Numbered from the stretch's first letter, positions 32,886 to 44,187 are shown. The stretch is DNA of 64,000 nt from Palaemon carinicauda (GCF_036898095.1 NC_090766.1:33683702-33747701), one strand, 5' to 3'. The notes: generated by a model from the sequence alone, not told the origin. A program made the numbers and translations.

Positions 32886-35593
32886 TCAGTATTTGCCTTT
32901 TGAAGTCTTGGGACCTTTCCTAGACCTGCTCCTGGAAGAGTCTGGACGGGAGCTTCCTCGGCTGGGGGCTCTGCCACGAAAGGGCGGAATAAACCTTGTA
33001 GCAGGAGTATCAGCCACTGGGGTGCGGTAAGTCCTGGGAGCTGAGGGAGCAACCTTAGTCTTACGAGCTGAAGAGGCCACAAGATCATGAGTGTCCTTCT
33101 GAATCAGGGCCGCAGACAAATCCTTGATAAGCTCTTCGGGAAACAAGAACTTAGAAAGCGGAGCAAAAAGGAGTTGAGACCTTTGACAAGGTGTGATGCT
33201 GGAAGAAAGAAAAGTGCAAAGTTGCTCCCTTTTCTTAAGAACTCCTGACACAAACATTGAAGCAAGCTCGCCAGACCCATCCCGAATAGCTTTATCCATG
33301 CAGGACATTAAAAGCATGGCCGAGTCCTTGTCCGCAGGGGAGGTCTTCTTGCTCAGGGCCCCCAGGCACCAGTCTAGAAAATTGAACATCTCAAAGGCAC
33401 GAAATACACCCTTTAGGAAGTGGTCTAAATCGGAGAAGGTCCAGCAAACCTTAGAGCGCCTCATTGCTGATCTACGAGGAGAGTCGACCAAACTTGAGAA
33501 GTCAGCCTGGGCAGAGGCAGGGACTCCCAAGCCTGGTTCCTCTCCTGTGGCATACCATACACCCGCCTTAGAAGTGAGCTTAGTAGGTGGGAACATAAAG
33601 GAAGTCTTCCCTAGTTGCTGTTTAGACTGCAACCACTCCCCTAATATTCTTAAAGCTCTCTTAGATGACCTAGCAAATACGAGCTTAGTATAAGTTGACT
33701 TAACAGGTTGCATGCCCAGCGAAAACTCAGATGGAGGAGAGCGGGGGGTAGCAGAAACAAAATGGTCCGGGTATACCTCTCTGAAAAGAGCCAGGACCTT
33801 ACGAAAGTCAATGGGTGGAGGAGAAGACTTGGGTTCTTCCACGTCTGATGAGGGATCCAGGTGCGCAGCTTCCTCCTCAGAAACCTCATCACCAGAGTGT
33901 AGCGAAGTGAGAGGTAATGTAACAGCGGTATGCTGAACAGCAGAATCTGAACAAGCGGGTGCATAAACGCTTGTGGTTTCATCCTCAAGTCTCTGTTGCT
34001 GAGTTAAAACCTGAGGTTCAGGCTGCAAAGACTGGTCAAGAAGAGTAGAGGAAGGTAGGCGCATGGGTTGAAGTGGCTGACTCCTAGCATGAGTTTCTTG
34101 ACTCAAGTGTTGCGCTTGCTGTAAGGGTTGCGGATGCGCAGTAGCAAGTTCCTGAGGAACGAGTTGAGGTTCCTGAGGTGTGAGCTGTGAGAGCTGAGGT
34201 AGCGGCTGCGCAGAACGCAGTTCTTGTCTCGCGAGTTGAGGTTCCTGAGGTGCTAGCTTAAGGAGTTGAGGCTCTCGCCTTGAGGAGGGTTGAGGTCGCT
34301 GCAGCGAGTGCTGAGGTGGCTGCCTCATGGATGGAAGAGGTTGTCGTACCTCAAGAGATTGTTGCCTCGCTGGTGGAACCGCAAGCGGAAGCGGAGGAAG
34401 TAAGGCATAAGACTCCTGCTCCCATTGCTGAGGTTGCCTTAAGGAAGGCGGAGGTTGCTGCACACCGCTGGTAACTGGCAACTCAGTACGCGGTAAGGTA
34501 TCCTGAGGAACCTCAACATCGTACGCCTGGCAGACTGGACTGCGGTGAGGCGGAGCGATCGCAGGAGGAGGTGTAACCTTCTCAGCCTGACACTCACGCA
34601 TTAAGACCGCAAGCTGTGACTGCATGGACTGCAGCAAAGACATCTTGGGGTCGACAGACGCTAAGGTCTGCTGAGGCAAAGCCTTAACAGAAGATGAGGT
34701 CTGTTGCGGCATCACCTTACCTCTCTTAGGAGGTGTGCAGTCACCTGATGACTGCGGAGAGTCAGAGCTAATCCAATGACTGCAACCAGGTTGTAGAGCT
34801 CTTGAGGTCTGGACTTTGCGTTTGAGAGGTCTTGAGACCTGAGTCCAGCGTTTTCTCCCTGACATTTCTTCTGCAGACGAGTAAAAGACGGGCTCAATCG
34901 TCTGCGGGTGGGAGTGACGGTCTCTGTAAGACACGCCCGCAACCACCGAGGATACTTCTGTGCGCCGATCAAGGCCTGCCGAACCCTTTTGCCCTTCGAC
35001 ATTGCTTCTCCCCTGGGCTTGGGAGCTTGCAAGAGGTCCCGGACTGGGAGGACGACTGGCACGCACAGAAGTACCCTCACGCACCACACTGACACTGACA
35101 CTAGCACTTGGCACCGCACTGACACTAGCACTTGGCACAGCACTGGCACTATCACCTCCCACTGCACTTTTGACCTTAAGTTCTTTGACTTCTGCCATAA
35201 GAGACTTATGGTCACTAACCACCGATTCCACTTTGTCACCTAAAGCCTGAATGGCACGCAAAACATCGGACATATCAGGTTGAGCACAAATAGAAGGTTC
35301 GGGGGTAGCCACTACAGGGGGAGGAAAAGGTTGAGGATCATGAGGTGAGGAAAAAAGTGAAGAGCGAGAAGAACTCCTCCTAACTCTCTCTCTCTCTAAC
35401 TTGGTTGAATATTTCAGGAATCGAACAAATTCAAGTTCCGAAAGTCCGGCGCATTCCTCACATCGATCTTCCAACTGACAGGGTCTTTCCCTACAGTCAG
35501 AAAAGCGGTGTGAGGATTAACCGAGGCCTTCGGAACACGCCTATTACAAGACCTACATCGTCTATGGGGTGGGGCTTGTGAAAGGTCAGACAT
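32886..35593 (-). pseudogene. DIRS gag, A2 (single frameshift near start)
   Basis: The likely start is the ATG at 35593 (MSDLSQAP). The N-terminal cysteine cluster is interrupted near 35510: compared with A1 (HTVCSNCRDKTC) one base is missing, so the frame shifts before DRCEECAGLSELEF. From 35474 on, 862 residues are open. They comprise Ser-rich segments, a Pro/Gln-rich stretch (about residues 305-480), and a helical capsid-like region (about 640-808) with WYATGEEPGLGVPASAQADF, LDWCLGALSKK, MDKAIRDGSGELA and PCQRSQLLFAPLSKFLFPEE. The tail is basic (SRSRSRKGPKTSKGKY). It probably assembles particles around the RNA. Either translation starts further in, or the copy depends on gag made elsewhere. 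Confidence 0.85.
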
Positions 35594-35801
35594 CTTGAAT
35601 CAAAGAGTTAGTCAAGGGGGATTCCAAATCAAGCAAAAAGATCGTTAACCATTAATCAAAACCAAATAAAAGCTATCTAAGCTAATTAGTAAAGTTTCCA
35701 GTATAGCGAAAGCTGAAATCTTAGAGAAATACTTCATCAAACCGTGAACAATACTCCAAAATCATAAGCGTATCCCAGAATGTCTTGCCGGAAGCACGAC
35801 A

Positions 35802-35960
35802 GAGGAAAAAGTGAGGTGGTGTCAACAAGAAGTACTGCAGTACCTGGCCACAGGTGGCGCTGGTGAGTACACCCCCTTCTAGTATAGTGATAGCTGGCGT
35901 ATCCCTCCCGTAGAACTCTGTCGGGCAACGGAGTTGACAGCTACATGATTATCGGGTAAG
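35802..35960 (-). repeat. Right terminal repeat of A2
   Basis: This is the inverse complement of 29235-29393. It is followed by the non-repeated tip TTTAATATTGAAAA. Confidence 0.93.
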
Positions 35961-36202
35961 TTTAATATTGAAAATACGGTATTATTACAGTTTCAACCAT
36001 TATGGGAAATCTATTTTATATTAATATTTTTCCCGAGTAAAGAAAGTCTTTTGTAGTATTTCTGTATAATATTATCTGTCGCAAATGCCTAGTTCTTTAT
36101 ATATCGACGATCAAACTCACGCTACTCATGTCTTCCTCCCAGATTTCTTCTAAGTCTGTTGTTATTGTTGACTGTCTTGTTTTTGCTCAAATGAGCCCTG
36201 TA

Positions 36203-36313
36203 ACCACTATAATCCGCAGACAAACTAGTCCACTATGAAGTCTTACCCGTTTGGCCAATCACAGCGCCTATCCACTATGACGTCTTACAGGTTTGGCCAA
36301 TCACAGCGCGACA
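36203..36313 (+). promoter_or_regulatory. Duplicated CCAAT / CRE-like block
   Basis: Two direct copies, 42 bp apart (36230 and 36272), share CCACTATGA.GTCTTAC followed by TTTGGCCAATCACAGCGC. Each has a CCAAT box, and the second has a TGACGTCT CRE-like site. A weaker third CCACTAT copy is at 36203. The block ends 40 bases before the ATG at 36353. This looks like a proximal promoter, but no transcript evidence is available. Confidence 0.45.
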
Positions 36314-36352
36314 ATACATTATCTTCCCAGGCATTTCATTTCGTTCTTAGAC

Positions 36353-36592
36353 ATGGAGGCCAAAGCAAGCACGTCATCTCATGTTGCACAAGAAGTTGAA
36401 ATTCCATCTTCTTGTCCTGACTGTTTCCTAACTTACAATGAATTTGTTGTAATTCATTCGGGGAATATTGAAAAACTAGTAGATTTGTGCCAGAGACACA
36501 ATTTAATTTTACAAAATAAAAATTGTCCTGCATGTCAGGGAACCTTCGCAACGGCTTCACGTTTTCCTCAAAGCAGCAGCACATCTTTATGA
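36353..36592 (+). CDS. Short Cys-containing reading frame, unknown
   Basis: About 79 codons from the ATG at 36353 (MEAKASTSSHVAQ). It contains two CxxC pairs (SCPDC and NCPACQ) spaced about 47 residues apart, with a LVDLCQRHNL helix between them. I do not recognise the family. A frame change near CAGGGAACC (36537) would give a continuation (NLRNGFTFSSKQQHIFMNQQ) ending at a good splice donor AAG/GTAAGC at 36606, so it may be a decayed first exon. Position right behind the CCAAT block supports transcription, but this remains tentative. Confidence 0.35.
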   Translation: MEAKASTSSHVAQEVEIPSSCPDCFLTYNEFVVIHSGNIEKLVDLCQRHNLILQNKNCPACQGTFATASRFPQSSSTSL

Positions 36593-36609
36593 ACCAACAG
36601 TTTAAGGTA

Positions 36610-37277
36610 AGCTTCATTAATTTATAGAGTATATTAATATGGTGATAGTATAACGATGTATACAGCAGTACCATCACTTTGGATTTGGTTTGATGGATGT
36701 GTTAGGGAGTGGCCGTAAGGGGGGGTCGCAGGGGCTAGGCCTAGGTAGGGGTACAGGGCCCTAGGTTAGGTGGTTGTATTAGGTTCGGTAGTGCCCCGAA
36801 AATCACTGTGGCTTTAAGGGGGGGTCGCAGGGGGGGTGGTGGAAGGATAAGTATTCATTTATTGCAAATATCATTTAACGCCCCCCCCCCCCACCCAAAA
36901 CCCCAGTTCCGACCTGGTGTCCCCCATAATTGTTGGGATGAAGTAGGGTCTTTCTGCATTACAACATATGAAACAAAAACAATAAAAACACAGTTACAAA
37001 CATTGATTTTTCTGGAAAAACTTGTTGTTTTAACTCCAATTACATAGTAAATATCTAAATCGGATGGTTTGCGGTCAAAATAACATTAAATCCGTTGGAA
37101 CTACACTATTTCTGATGCAACAAATATATTCTTATTCCAGTTTCCCCATAATGGTTGAAACTGTAATTTTACCAAAAATACTTTTTTTCCATAGAAAAGG
37201 GTCCGTTCTCTTATAAGGAAATCCCGAAAAAGTACATTATGTACCGTACAGTAGAGGCCAGTGGCCTGCCTTCACTT
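36610..37277. other. Non-coding block with G-rich motifs
   Basis: The motif AAGGGGGGGTCGCAGGGG occurs at about 36717 and 36815. A C-rich run lies at 36881-36892. A ~24-base inverted counterpart (37140-37165) of 35986-36010 is present (TTACAGTTTCAACCATTATG). No gene seen. Confidence 0.5.
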
Positions 37278-37373
37278 ACCTCTTGCATGGCCCTTTTGAT
37301 ATAAGATTCAGGAAGATTCGATGACTTTTTAGTCATATCTGCAATACAACGCGCTAAACTTGTCACTCGAGGC
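37278..37373 (-). CDS. Candidate first exon, unknown gene
   Basis: On the minus strand an ATG at 37373 opens 32 codons (MPRVTSLARCIADM...SYIKRAMQE) that end exactly at GAG/GTAAGT, a near-ideal splice donor. The exon is in phase 0. Downstream exons were not found. The peptide is not recognised. This is a weak but host-gene-like signal in a window otherwise full of transposons; chance cannot be excluded for 96 bases. Confidence 0.25.
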
Positions 37374-37784
37374 ATTTTTACAAATAAATTGTTGAAGTTG
37401 TTGGCTGTTGCAGCAATATCTTAACCCAGACTTAAGGTGACGTAGTTGTAGTAGTAGTTAATAATTGATCATTCTCTAGAACGGGTCACTTTTTCTGCCT
37501 AGTTTACTTGCTTTTGGTTGTTCAATTTTGTTCCACCCTTTTCAGTTATTTTATTTTCTGTCCTGGTTTTCATTTCTCCTTTTCATAACCTAGAAAAAGT
37601 CATGAATGTTTTAAGAAATTATACTAAACTTCATTATACATGCACAACTAACCTATTTACGATAATTTCAGAGGAATATATAATTACTTAGTGATTTGGG
37701 AATCAAGGTCCAAATATCCCATTAGCTGACTGGCTACGTTTATGTTGATTGCACATTATTCAGAAATTCACACCATACTATGCT
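37374..37784. other. AT-rich intergenic stretch
   Basis: I see no coding frame, RNA gene or known repeat here. Confidence 0.5.
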
Positions 37785-38530
37785 GTTTTATAAGGCCAGT
37801 CTAGTTTGTAATCACACGAGAAACCCATTGCACGGTTGGTTTTAATTTTTCCCCTGCATCTCATAAGACCAGAGGAAGACACCAATGTTTTTATTTCCTC
37901 AGCTAAAAACTTTTCTCATTGGTTACATCATAGTCTATAGTAAATCAATGACAGATGGCCCATTGCGTTTCTTATTTATGTCTGATTCCGTCAAGAAGTC
38001 ATTTTTTATGAATAAATACATATCACTATTGGTTACGCGCCTACAACCATACTATAAGTAAATCACAATAATTGAACTTTGGAATACTACAAACTATAGA
38101 TCATATTTAATTTACAACAAATTAGAGATGGATTAACTATGTAAGGTTAAGAAGTAAAGCATCGCTCGCAATACCATTCCCAAAGCCTGGTCACAGCTGA
38201 TGCATGTAAATACAACAACAACAATAATAATAAAAGATTATATGTAATAATGATATATTAATAGTGACCCACACCAGCCACATCAATATGCCGCTTCACA
38301 GAACAATGGAATAATGTTTATTTGAGAACGAAGCAAGTCACGGTAAAGCAGGGGCGATTTGAGTAGCAGTTAATCACGACGATTGCCGGAGACTTGGTGG
38401 CCATTGGTTACAGGCGTATGGGCCCTTACTGAGCTAGACAAAATTCAGATTTCAGCCAATTACACCTTGGAAGATACAGTATCCTATAAGAATGATATCC
38501 TATCATGTCGTCATATCACAACATTGATTG

Positions 38531-40500
38531 ACTATAATTTTTTACTTTACTTTTACTTTTAGGGGTTTGTTTCTCGCCCTCCATCAGACACTAAGAGTCT
38601 GTTCGGGCGGGCCTTGGTGTGTGAAAATAATCTCTTTCCAGTTAATATTTTGCTCTGTGTCTTTTCAGTTATTCGCTAGCATTTGTATTCAGGCTTAATA
38701 GTTTTCAGATTAATATTATAACACTTTCCAAAGAGATAAGTCTTCAGGTTTTTCTCGAAAGCTGCCACATTTTTGTTATTCTTGACATCAAGTGGAAGGT
38801 CGTTGAAGAGTCTCGGTGAAGCATAATAAAACGTTCTTCCTCCTATTGCATGATTCACACTAATTTCGAATAGTCTATATGGGTCATCAGCATGTTTCTA
38901 ACTCTTACAGGAGAGCTAGTAGCTTGAGAGGTAGGGGACCAAGCAATCACGAAGATATTTAGGCTTATCACTTGTAGGTGCTTTGTGAGTCAACAAACAA
39001 ATTTTAAATTCAGTTCTAGCCTTAACAGGTAACCAATGTAGATCGATCAATGCAGGAGTTATTCTCTCCAATAGTTTAATGCCTTTTATTAGTCTAGCCG
39101 CTCGGTTTTGCACATTTTGAAGCTTTCTTAGTAGTGTATTGGGCAATTTACAGTACAGAGAATTGCAATAATCAAACCTTGATATTACATGACTCATCAT
39201 TAAAATTTTTGTACTGCCGTCTGTTAAATATTTTCTAATAAATGCTATGTTTCTCAGGTGATAGTTAAACACTTTCACTGTGTTCACTATTTGATCCATC
39301 ATTGACAAATTACAATCTAACAGTACACCCAAATTTTTCACAGCATGCACAATCCTAACATCAGCGTTACCAATTTTTATACTTTGAAATAACTGGTAAT
39401 TCTTCAAAGCCATCTATGTGCCAAAAAAAAAGCATACATTCTGTTTTATCATCATTCAATTTAATCTTTTTCCTCTACATCCATGTTTTCATTTCAGTCA
39501 TTATCTCATCATTTTTTTTTTCTTTGTATCTTGTGTTATTGGAATTGAAGGGTAGAACTGAGTATCATCTGCATATAGTTTAAAGCCCACTTTTTGTTTT
39601 TTCAAGATGTGTAATAGCTCGAGAGTATATATGTTGAACAAGATAGGGCCCAGAACACTACCCTGTGGTACACCTTTCATAAGAATTCTCTCATTGGATC
39701 GGTTTCCAGAAACTTCTACAATAGTCTTCCTGTTCGTTAAGTAGCTTCGAAAAAAATCCAGTGCTTCCTCAGTCACTCCAATGGACTTTAAGTCGTTAAG
39801 TAAGTACTCGTGCACAACAGTATCGAAAGCAGCACTAAGATCTAACATAATCAAAATTCCACACTTTCCCTCATCAAGAAGACCTATCATATCACTCATT
39901 ATTGAGCATAAGGTAGTTTCTGTAGAGTGATTAGCTCTGTAGGCCGATTGATTTTCCGGGAATACCTCTAACTCATCAATATGCGCCCATAATTGCTCAC
40001 TTATGATTTTTTTTTTTTAATAAGCTTCGACATGTAGGATAAATTTGAAATGGGCCTATATGAATTTAGTTCGTTTACATCAGCTTTTCCTTTGTAAATT
40101 GGTTTGATCAACGCAGTTTTTTCACAGCTAGGAAAATAGGATTGTGATATACTTTGGTTAATTATATTCAGATAAATATTATATACAACTTGCTTGGTTG
40201 GAGCTTCACTTATCGAACTGTTTGGGAAAGGGTCGTTTCCACAATATGTATTCTTCATCTCTCTCATAACCATTAACAAGTCGCTCATATTTATTTCCTT
40301 AAATTTTTTTTTAACTTCTTACCCTCCTTTACTGGCATAACTGACTATCCTTCTAACTGATTTTGGGGGAAACCTCTATAAATTTTATAATTTTTTTTTC
40401 ATTGAAGAATATAGCAAATTTCTCTGCACATACATTATCAGGAAAGACATACTTTTTCTTTAATCCCATCAAATCATCTAGGTTTTTGTGAAACTCCCGA
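38531..40500 (-). pseudogene. Non-LTR retrotransposon nLTR-1 (CR1/L2-like RT), 5'-truncated
   Basis: The minus strand carries the second half of a non-LTR reverse transcriptase in several frames. The segments are an N-terminal NELNSYRPISNLSYMSK (40001-40288); MLDLSAAFDTVVHEYLL, GVPQGSVLGPILFNIYT and catalytic YADD (39501-39899); a thumb/C-terminal part with LIDLHWLPVKARTEFKICLL (38916-39413); and a terminal LFNDLPLDVKNNKNVA (38676-38858). The pattern is typical of the CR1/L2 group. The 3' end is a (TAAAAG)-like tail at 38541-38565 (reverse orientation). There are several frame breaks and a poly-T run at 40008-40018. The same family contributes the fragment at 48737-49004. Confidence 0.85.
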
Positions 40501-41940
40501 AAAGAAATGGGAAAAATGATAGGATGGAAGGAAGCATTGATAGTTAAAAAAATTAATGAAAAGGGTAGAGCAGCCATAAACTGTCCAGCAGCTACAACAG
40601 AAGATATAAAGATTGAAGGAAATGTGAGACAAGGGACGATATATGGACCCAAGCTATGCAGTATAGCAACTGACAAAGTCAATAGCATTAGCAGAAAAAA
40701 ATATCACATTGATAAGAAATATTGAAATAGAATCACTGGTATTTGTAGGTGATAAAATGTTTCCCACAGGAAGGACAGAAGGTATCGAATGTACCATAAG
40801 TAATTGTCATAGCTAGGAGACCCTAAAGAAATTTGCTATCAACACCAACCCCCCAAAAATTGGGTGTATCAAGAATTAACAAAAGAAAGAATGAGAAAGA
40901 GGAGGAGATTGAAACAAAAGTGAAGAACGGAAAAGTAAGTTTAGTTAAAAAATATAAGTATCTGGGTGAATGGTACACAGAGAAGGGAAACAAAGAATTG
41001 AGTATCACTAAAAAAAAAAAAAATAGCCATGGGGTCGCATATATGATCCAAAAAATAAGAAAATATGGGGATACGAGAAAAGTAGGAAAGATGGCATTGG
41101 AAGTCAGAAAGAAAATATATGAAATAGTAGTAGTACCAACAATATTTGCCAAAGTGGAGACCTGGAGTGTAATTAGGGACAAAGATATGAAAAATCTAGA
41201 AAACCTCCAATACAAGATAATAAGAAATATGTATGAACTACCTGCGAGTACTCCATATTGGGGCATACTTGCAGAAACAGGAATATAGCCGGTGTCCTGC
41301 AGGCTAGAATATAAGAAACTAATGCTCTTCCATAATATCATAAACTCCGAGGAAAAAAAGATTAGTAAGAGAGATAATTGAGGATCAGTTGAAGAACCCG
41401 TATGGAAAGTGCTGGAGCAAGAGTGTAGAAGAAATCTGCAGTAAATATGGGATGGAAGTTGAAGAAATAAGAAATTGGGGGAAAAGGACCCTGAAAAAAG
41501 AAATCAAGAAAAGAATTATGGAAAAAAATAGAAGAAATTATTGAAGAAAAAAAAAGAAAATAATGAAAAAAAATTAAGATTTATTAAAGGAAATGGCCCA
41601 CTGCCTTATATCAGAGAAATGAATCTGGATAAGGCATCCCTTGTGATGAAAGCAAGATTAAATGTGCTCAACTTAAAAGCAAATTTCAAAGGAAAATATG
41701 AAGATAATTTGTGTGACTTGTGCAAAGATGAAGAAGATACTACCGAACTTTTATTTTTATGCCCAAAAGTAGGACAGCTAAAGAATGTAGAAATAAGTTT
41801 AGGTGCACTGAAAAAATCCTAGCAGGGATCTGGCTGCATTTATAGGTAGGGCAATGCATATAAAAGAAGAATTTAAGAAGTCCAAACTGACCACAATAGG
41901 TTGCCAAAACTGATGATAGCAAGGTGTTATCCTATCTAAT
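40495..41940 (+). pseudogene. Non-LTR retrotransposon nLTR-2 RT remnant
   Basis: Plus-strand frames show RT block 3-4 sequence (GNVRQGTIYGPKLCSIATDK, 40620-40680), a broken fingers/palm interval, then KYKYLGEWYTEKGN, IYEIVVVPTIFAKVETWSVI, LQYKIIRNMYELPASTPYWG and GILAETGI (40950-41288). A C-terminal segment follows with a cysteine motif CDLCKDEEDTTELLFLC (41710-41765). The catalytic YxDD is not preserved as a clean frame (FVGDK near 40745). The clade is not certain. It abuts nLTR-1 head to head, so one probably inserted into the other. Confidence 0.7.
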
Positions 41941-42269
41941 TTTAAGGTAGAAGGGAATAAAAGTAAAGATTGAGAATCTCATTGTGATATTAATTTATTT
42001 AAGGTACAGGTGATATAAACTTAATAACAATAATAAGGATAAGCATAGAAGCTTCGCACCTATCTATAAAGATATAGAGTGCCCGCAAACTTATTTTGCG
42101 GAGTGAGCAAAAAGGAACCAGGAACCTCATGTTATTAGATTTTTACTTTCGCCGTTGTAGAATTTTCTTTTTGTTTTTACTAACAGGATGTTATAGTAAT
42201 TTCTGGCCCTATTATATAGATTTCTGGCTTGTGAAGTTGTGAGGATTTGGCTCTTTTCCATCTACCTTA
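41941..42269. other. No gene recognised
   Basis: AT-rich sequence between nLTR-2 and the resumed tandem unit; it may include the 3' untranslated region of nLTR-2 (AACAATAATAAGG near 42025). Nothing else seen. Confidence 0.45.
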
Positions 42270-42856
42270 CATCTTAGATGGAAGGTAGATGTTGTTATTA
42301 TCTTATATAATAACAACAATCGGGTATAGGGTACGGCATTGGGTGTAGGATGAACATTTCCGTTAAGAGTAACACGAGTAGGGTTTGTTGTCATATGGAG
42401 TAGGATGAATATGGTGACGTCATAGTACAAGTGGTATAAGGCCAAAGATAATATCACACGAGACCCAATACGAGATTGCAGTTTGAATTTCTCCCCTGCA
42501 TCCCATAAGACTACAGGAATCCACCAATATTTTTATTTACCCCGCTAGAAACTTATCTTTTCATTATTTAAATCATAGTCTGTGTCTGCTTACGTCACGA
42601 GATCATTTTGATAAATATAAATGAAAATGGCAATTGGTTATGCGTCTACATCCAAATTCTAAGTAAATCACAACAATTACGTTAGGAATACTAAAAACGA
42701 TAAATCTTACCGAATTTACAACAAATTAGAGGTGGATTGAGTGTGTAAGGTTAAAAAGTAAAACGCCTTTCGCAATACCACCTCGTAAGCCTTGTCACAG
42801 CCGATACATAATACCACAACAACAATAATAAAACGGATTATGGGTAATTATCATAT

Positions 42857-43189
42857 TGTAAGGACACCGCTCCCTTCGTCGTCCAGAAAATCAACAAACT
42901 GTTTATTTATTTGAATTCTCCTTTCGCCACACCGTGGTTTCCTATGTATATGTATTCCGCTCTATCAGAGCTACATTTTGACATATGTATCATTTCATTA
43001 CATGTTTCTGTTAACTCATAATTCGCATATTTGTAAGTGTAAGAAAACACATGTATTTTGGCGGGCAATTCAATCTGATTTGGCGCCAGCGCCATCCTAC
43101 CTTTCCGTCCGCACCTTGTAATATACTCCCATGCACATTTGAATAAAGTATCAGTTGATCTTGGTGACGCTTGTCTCACTGTCCTTATA
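42857..43189 (+). repeat. 5' LTR of the Gypsy element
   Basis: Starts TGTAAGGAC and ends GTCCTTATA; the intact 3' LTR ends GTCCTTACA, so the terminal CA has mutated to TA here. An AATAAA signal lies near 43142. Confidence 0.95.
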
Positions 43190-43191
43190 AC

Positions 43192-43205
43192 TGGTGACCC
43201 CGTAG
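43192..43205 (+). promoter_or_regulatory. Primer-binding site, tRNA-Trp type
   Basis: TGGTGACCCCG, two bases after the LTR, matches the complement of the 3' end of animal tRNA-Trp over 11 bases; the next bases diverge (TAG in place of ACG). CsRn1-group Gypsy elements use this tRNA. Confidence 0.75.
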
Positions 43206-43341
43206 TTGAAAGTAGCATCAGAGGTTTTGGCTTTGCCATTAACAGACTTATTACGGCCGTGCTACCTTCTCTATACTCCGTTACCTTAGGCGTGAGCCTG
43301 CCTTTGGTTCTCCCACACTTCGGTGCATGTAAGTCAGTAGG

Positions 43342-44187
43342 ATGAGCTTAACCGACATATCAACTTCTCACCTTTTCGCTGACTCGTCGCCTGGCCACGA
43401 TGCGGGAAGCAACACGCCCATCGCAACCAACGGCCTTGCCTCCACGCCCAAAGTCAAACTGCCACCCTTTTCTCAACACAACACCGCTTCCTGGTTCCTG
43501 AGAGCAGACGTACTCTTCCGCGTCGCTAGACTCAGCGATTCCTGCGCCAAGGCTGACATCATTCTCACCTCCATACCTGAAGAGTTATTCGACAAGATTT
43601 CCCCATGGCTCAACGCCCAGGCCGGCCAAGTTTCATACGACGACCTGAGAACGGAACTCATCGGTATCTACTCCCTCTCCGTCTCAGCAAGGGCACAGAA
43701 AGTCCTGGACCTCGCCGGCAAGCCCATGGGTGACACCTCTCCTGTTGAGGCGTGGGACGAGTTACCCGGCCTGCTTATGCTCCCCGAAACAGACAGCAAC
43801 GGCCGACGACGTGAGATTAGCTTATCTCGCGAGATCTTTCTTCGACGCCTACCACAGGACATAAGGGCCCAATTGCCAGACGCCGACACGCTCCCGATGA
43901 ACGAACTCTTGTCGAAGGCTCAGAAGCTCCACGAGGCCTCCAAAGCATCTTGCCTCGGAGCATCATCGTCAACACCGCCTTCGTTCTCCTCCTTCAGCAG
44001 CTGCTCTTCCATAGACTCCTCTGCAACGGCCCCTGAGGACGACGAGATCAACGTTTTATCAAGAAAGAAACCACCGCAACCAACACGACCGAACCCTAGG
44101 ACTAACCCAGCATGGTACTTCTACCACCAACAGTTTGGCAGCGACGCCAAGAAATGTAGAGCACCAAGCAGTTTCCCTAGAAGATGA
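43342..44187 (+). pseudogene. Gypsy gag
   Basis: Starts at ATG 43342 (MSLTDISTS), 281 codons to TGA at 44185-44187. A matrix/capsid-like region is visible: VKLPPFSQHNTASWFLRADV, LTSIPEELFDKISPWL, ELLSKAQKLHEA. Near the end is WYFYHQQFGSDAKKCRAP, the short CHCC-like motif that CsRn1/Kabuki-type gags carry in place of a CCHC knuckle; its last Cys is Ser here. The pol frame continues in the same frame straight after the TGA, so the stop is either a mutation or a programmed read-through point. Confidence 0.88.

Larger units (their letters stand above)
29195..35974 (-). mobile_element. DIRS-type retrotransposon, family A copy A2 (nearly intact)
   Basis: A 6.8-kb element with every DIRS landmark. 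Left (element 3') extension TGTTATTTTCATTAGTAAAA and terminal repeat 29235-29393; internal complementary region 29438-29528; recombinase; RT-RNase H-methyltransferase-like; gag; right terminal repeat 35802-35960 with tip TAATATTGAAAA. There is no obvious target-site duplication, as expected for a recombinase-inserted element; both ends share an AAA/TTT triplet. The recombinase and pol frames are open, and only gag shows a single-base frameshift near its start. Confidence 0.95.
37785..42425. repeat. About 0.9-kb tandem unit, copy a (split by non-LTR elements)
   Basis: Copy a consists of 37785-38530 and 42270-42425, about 900 bp once the insertion is removed. It aligns in order with copies b and c: ATCACACGAGAAACCC, CCCTGCATCTCATAAGACCA, CAACAAATTAGAG.TGGATT, GCAGTTAAT..CGA.GATTG, TCAGCCAATTACACCTTG, GATATCCTATCATGT, GTGTAGGATGAAC and GGTGACGTCATAG. 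No coding content of its own. Confidence 0.75.

Noticed and set aside
35802..35960. A2 terminal repeats as LTRs or as DNA-transposon TIRs.
   Set aside because: They are inverted rather than direct, there is no DDE transposase or integrase, and the enclosed genes are RT-RNase H plus a tyrosine recombinase, so DIRS is the consistent reading.
43342..44187. Gypsy gag TGA as a proven programmed read-through site.
   Set aside because: A stop followed by an in-frame pol is suggestive, but a second stop at 46036 and active-site losses make simple mutation equally likely.
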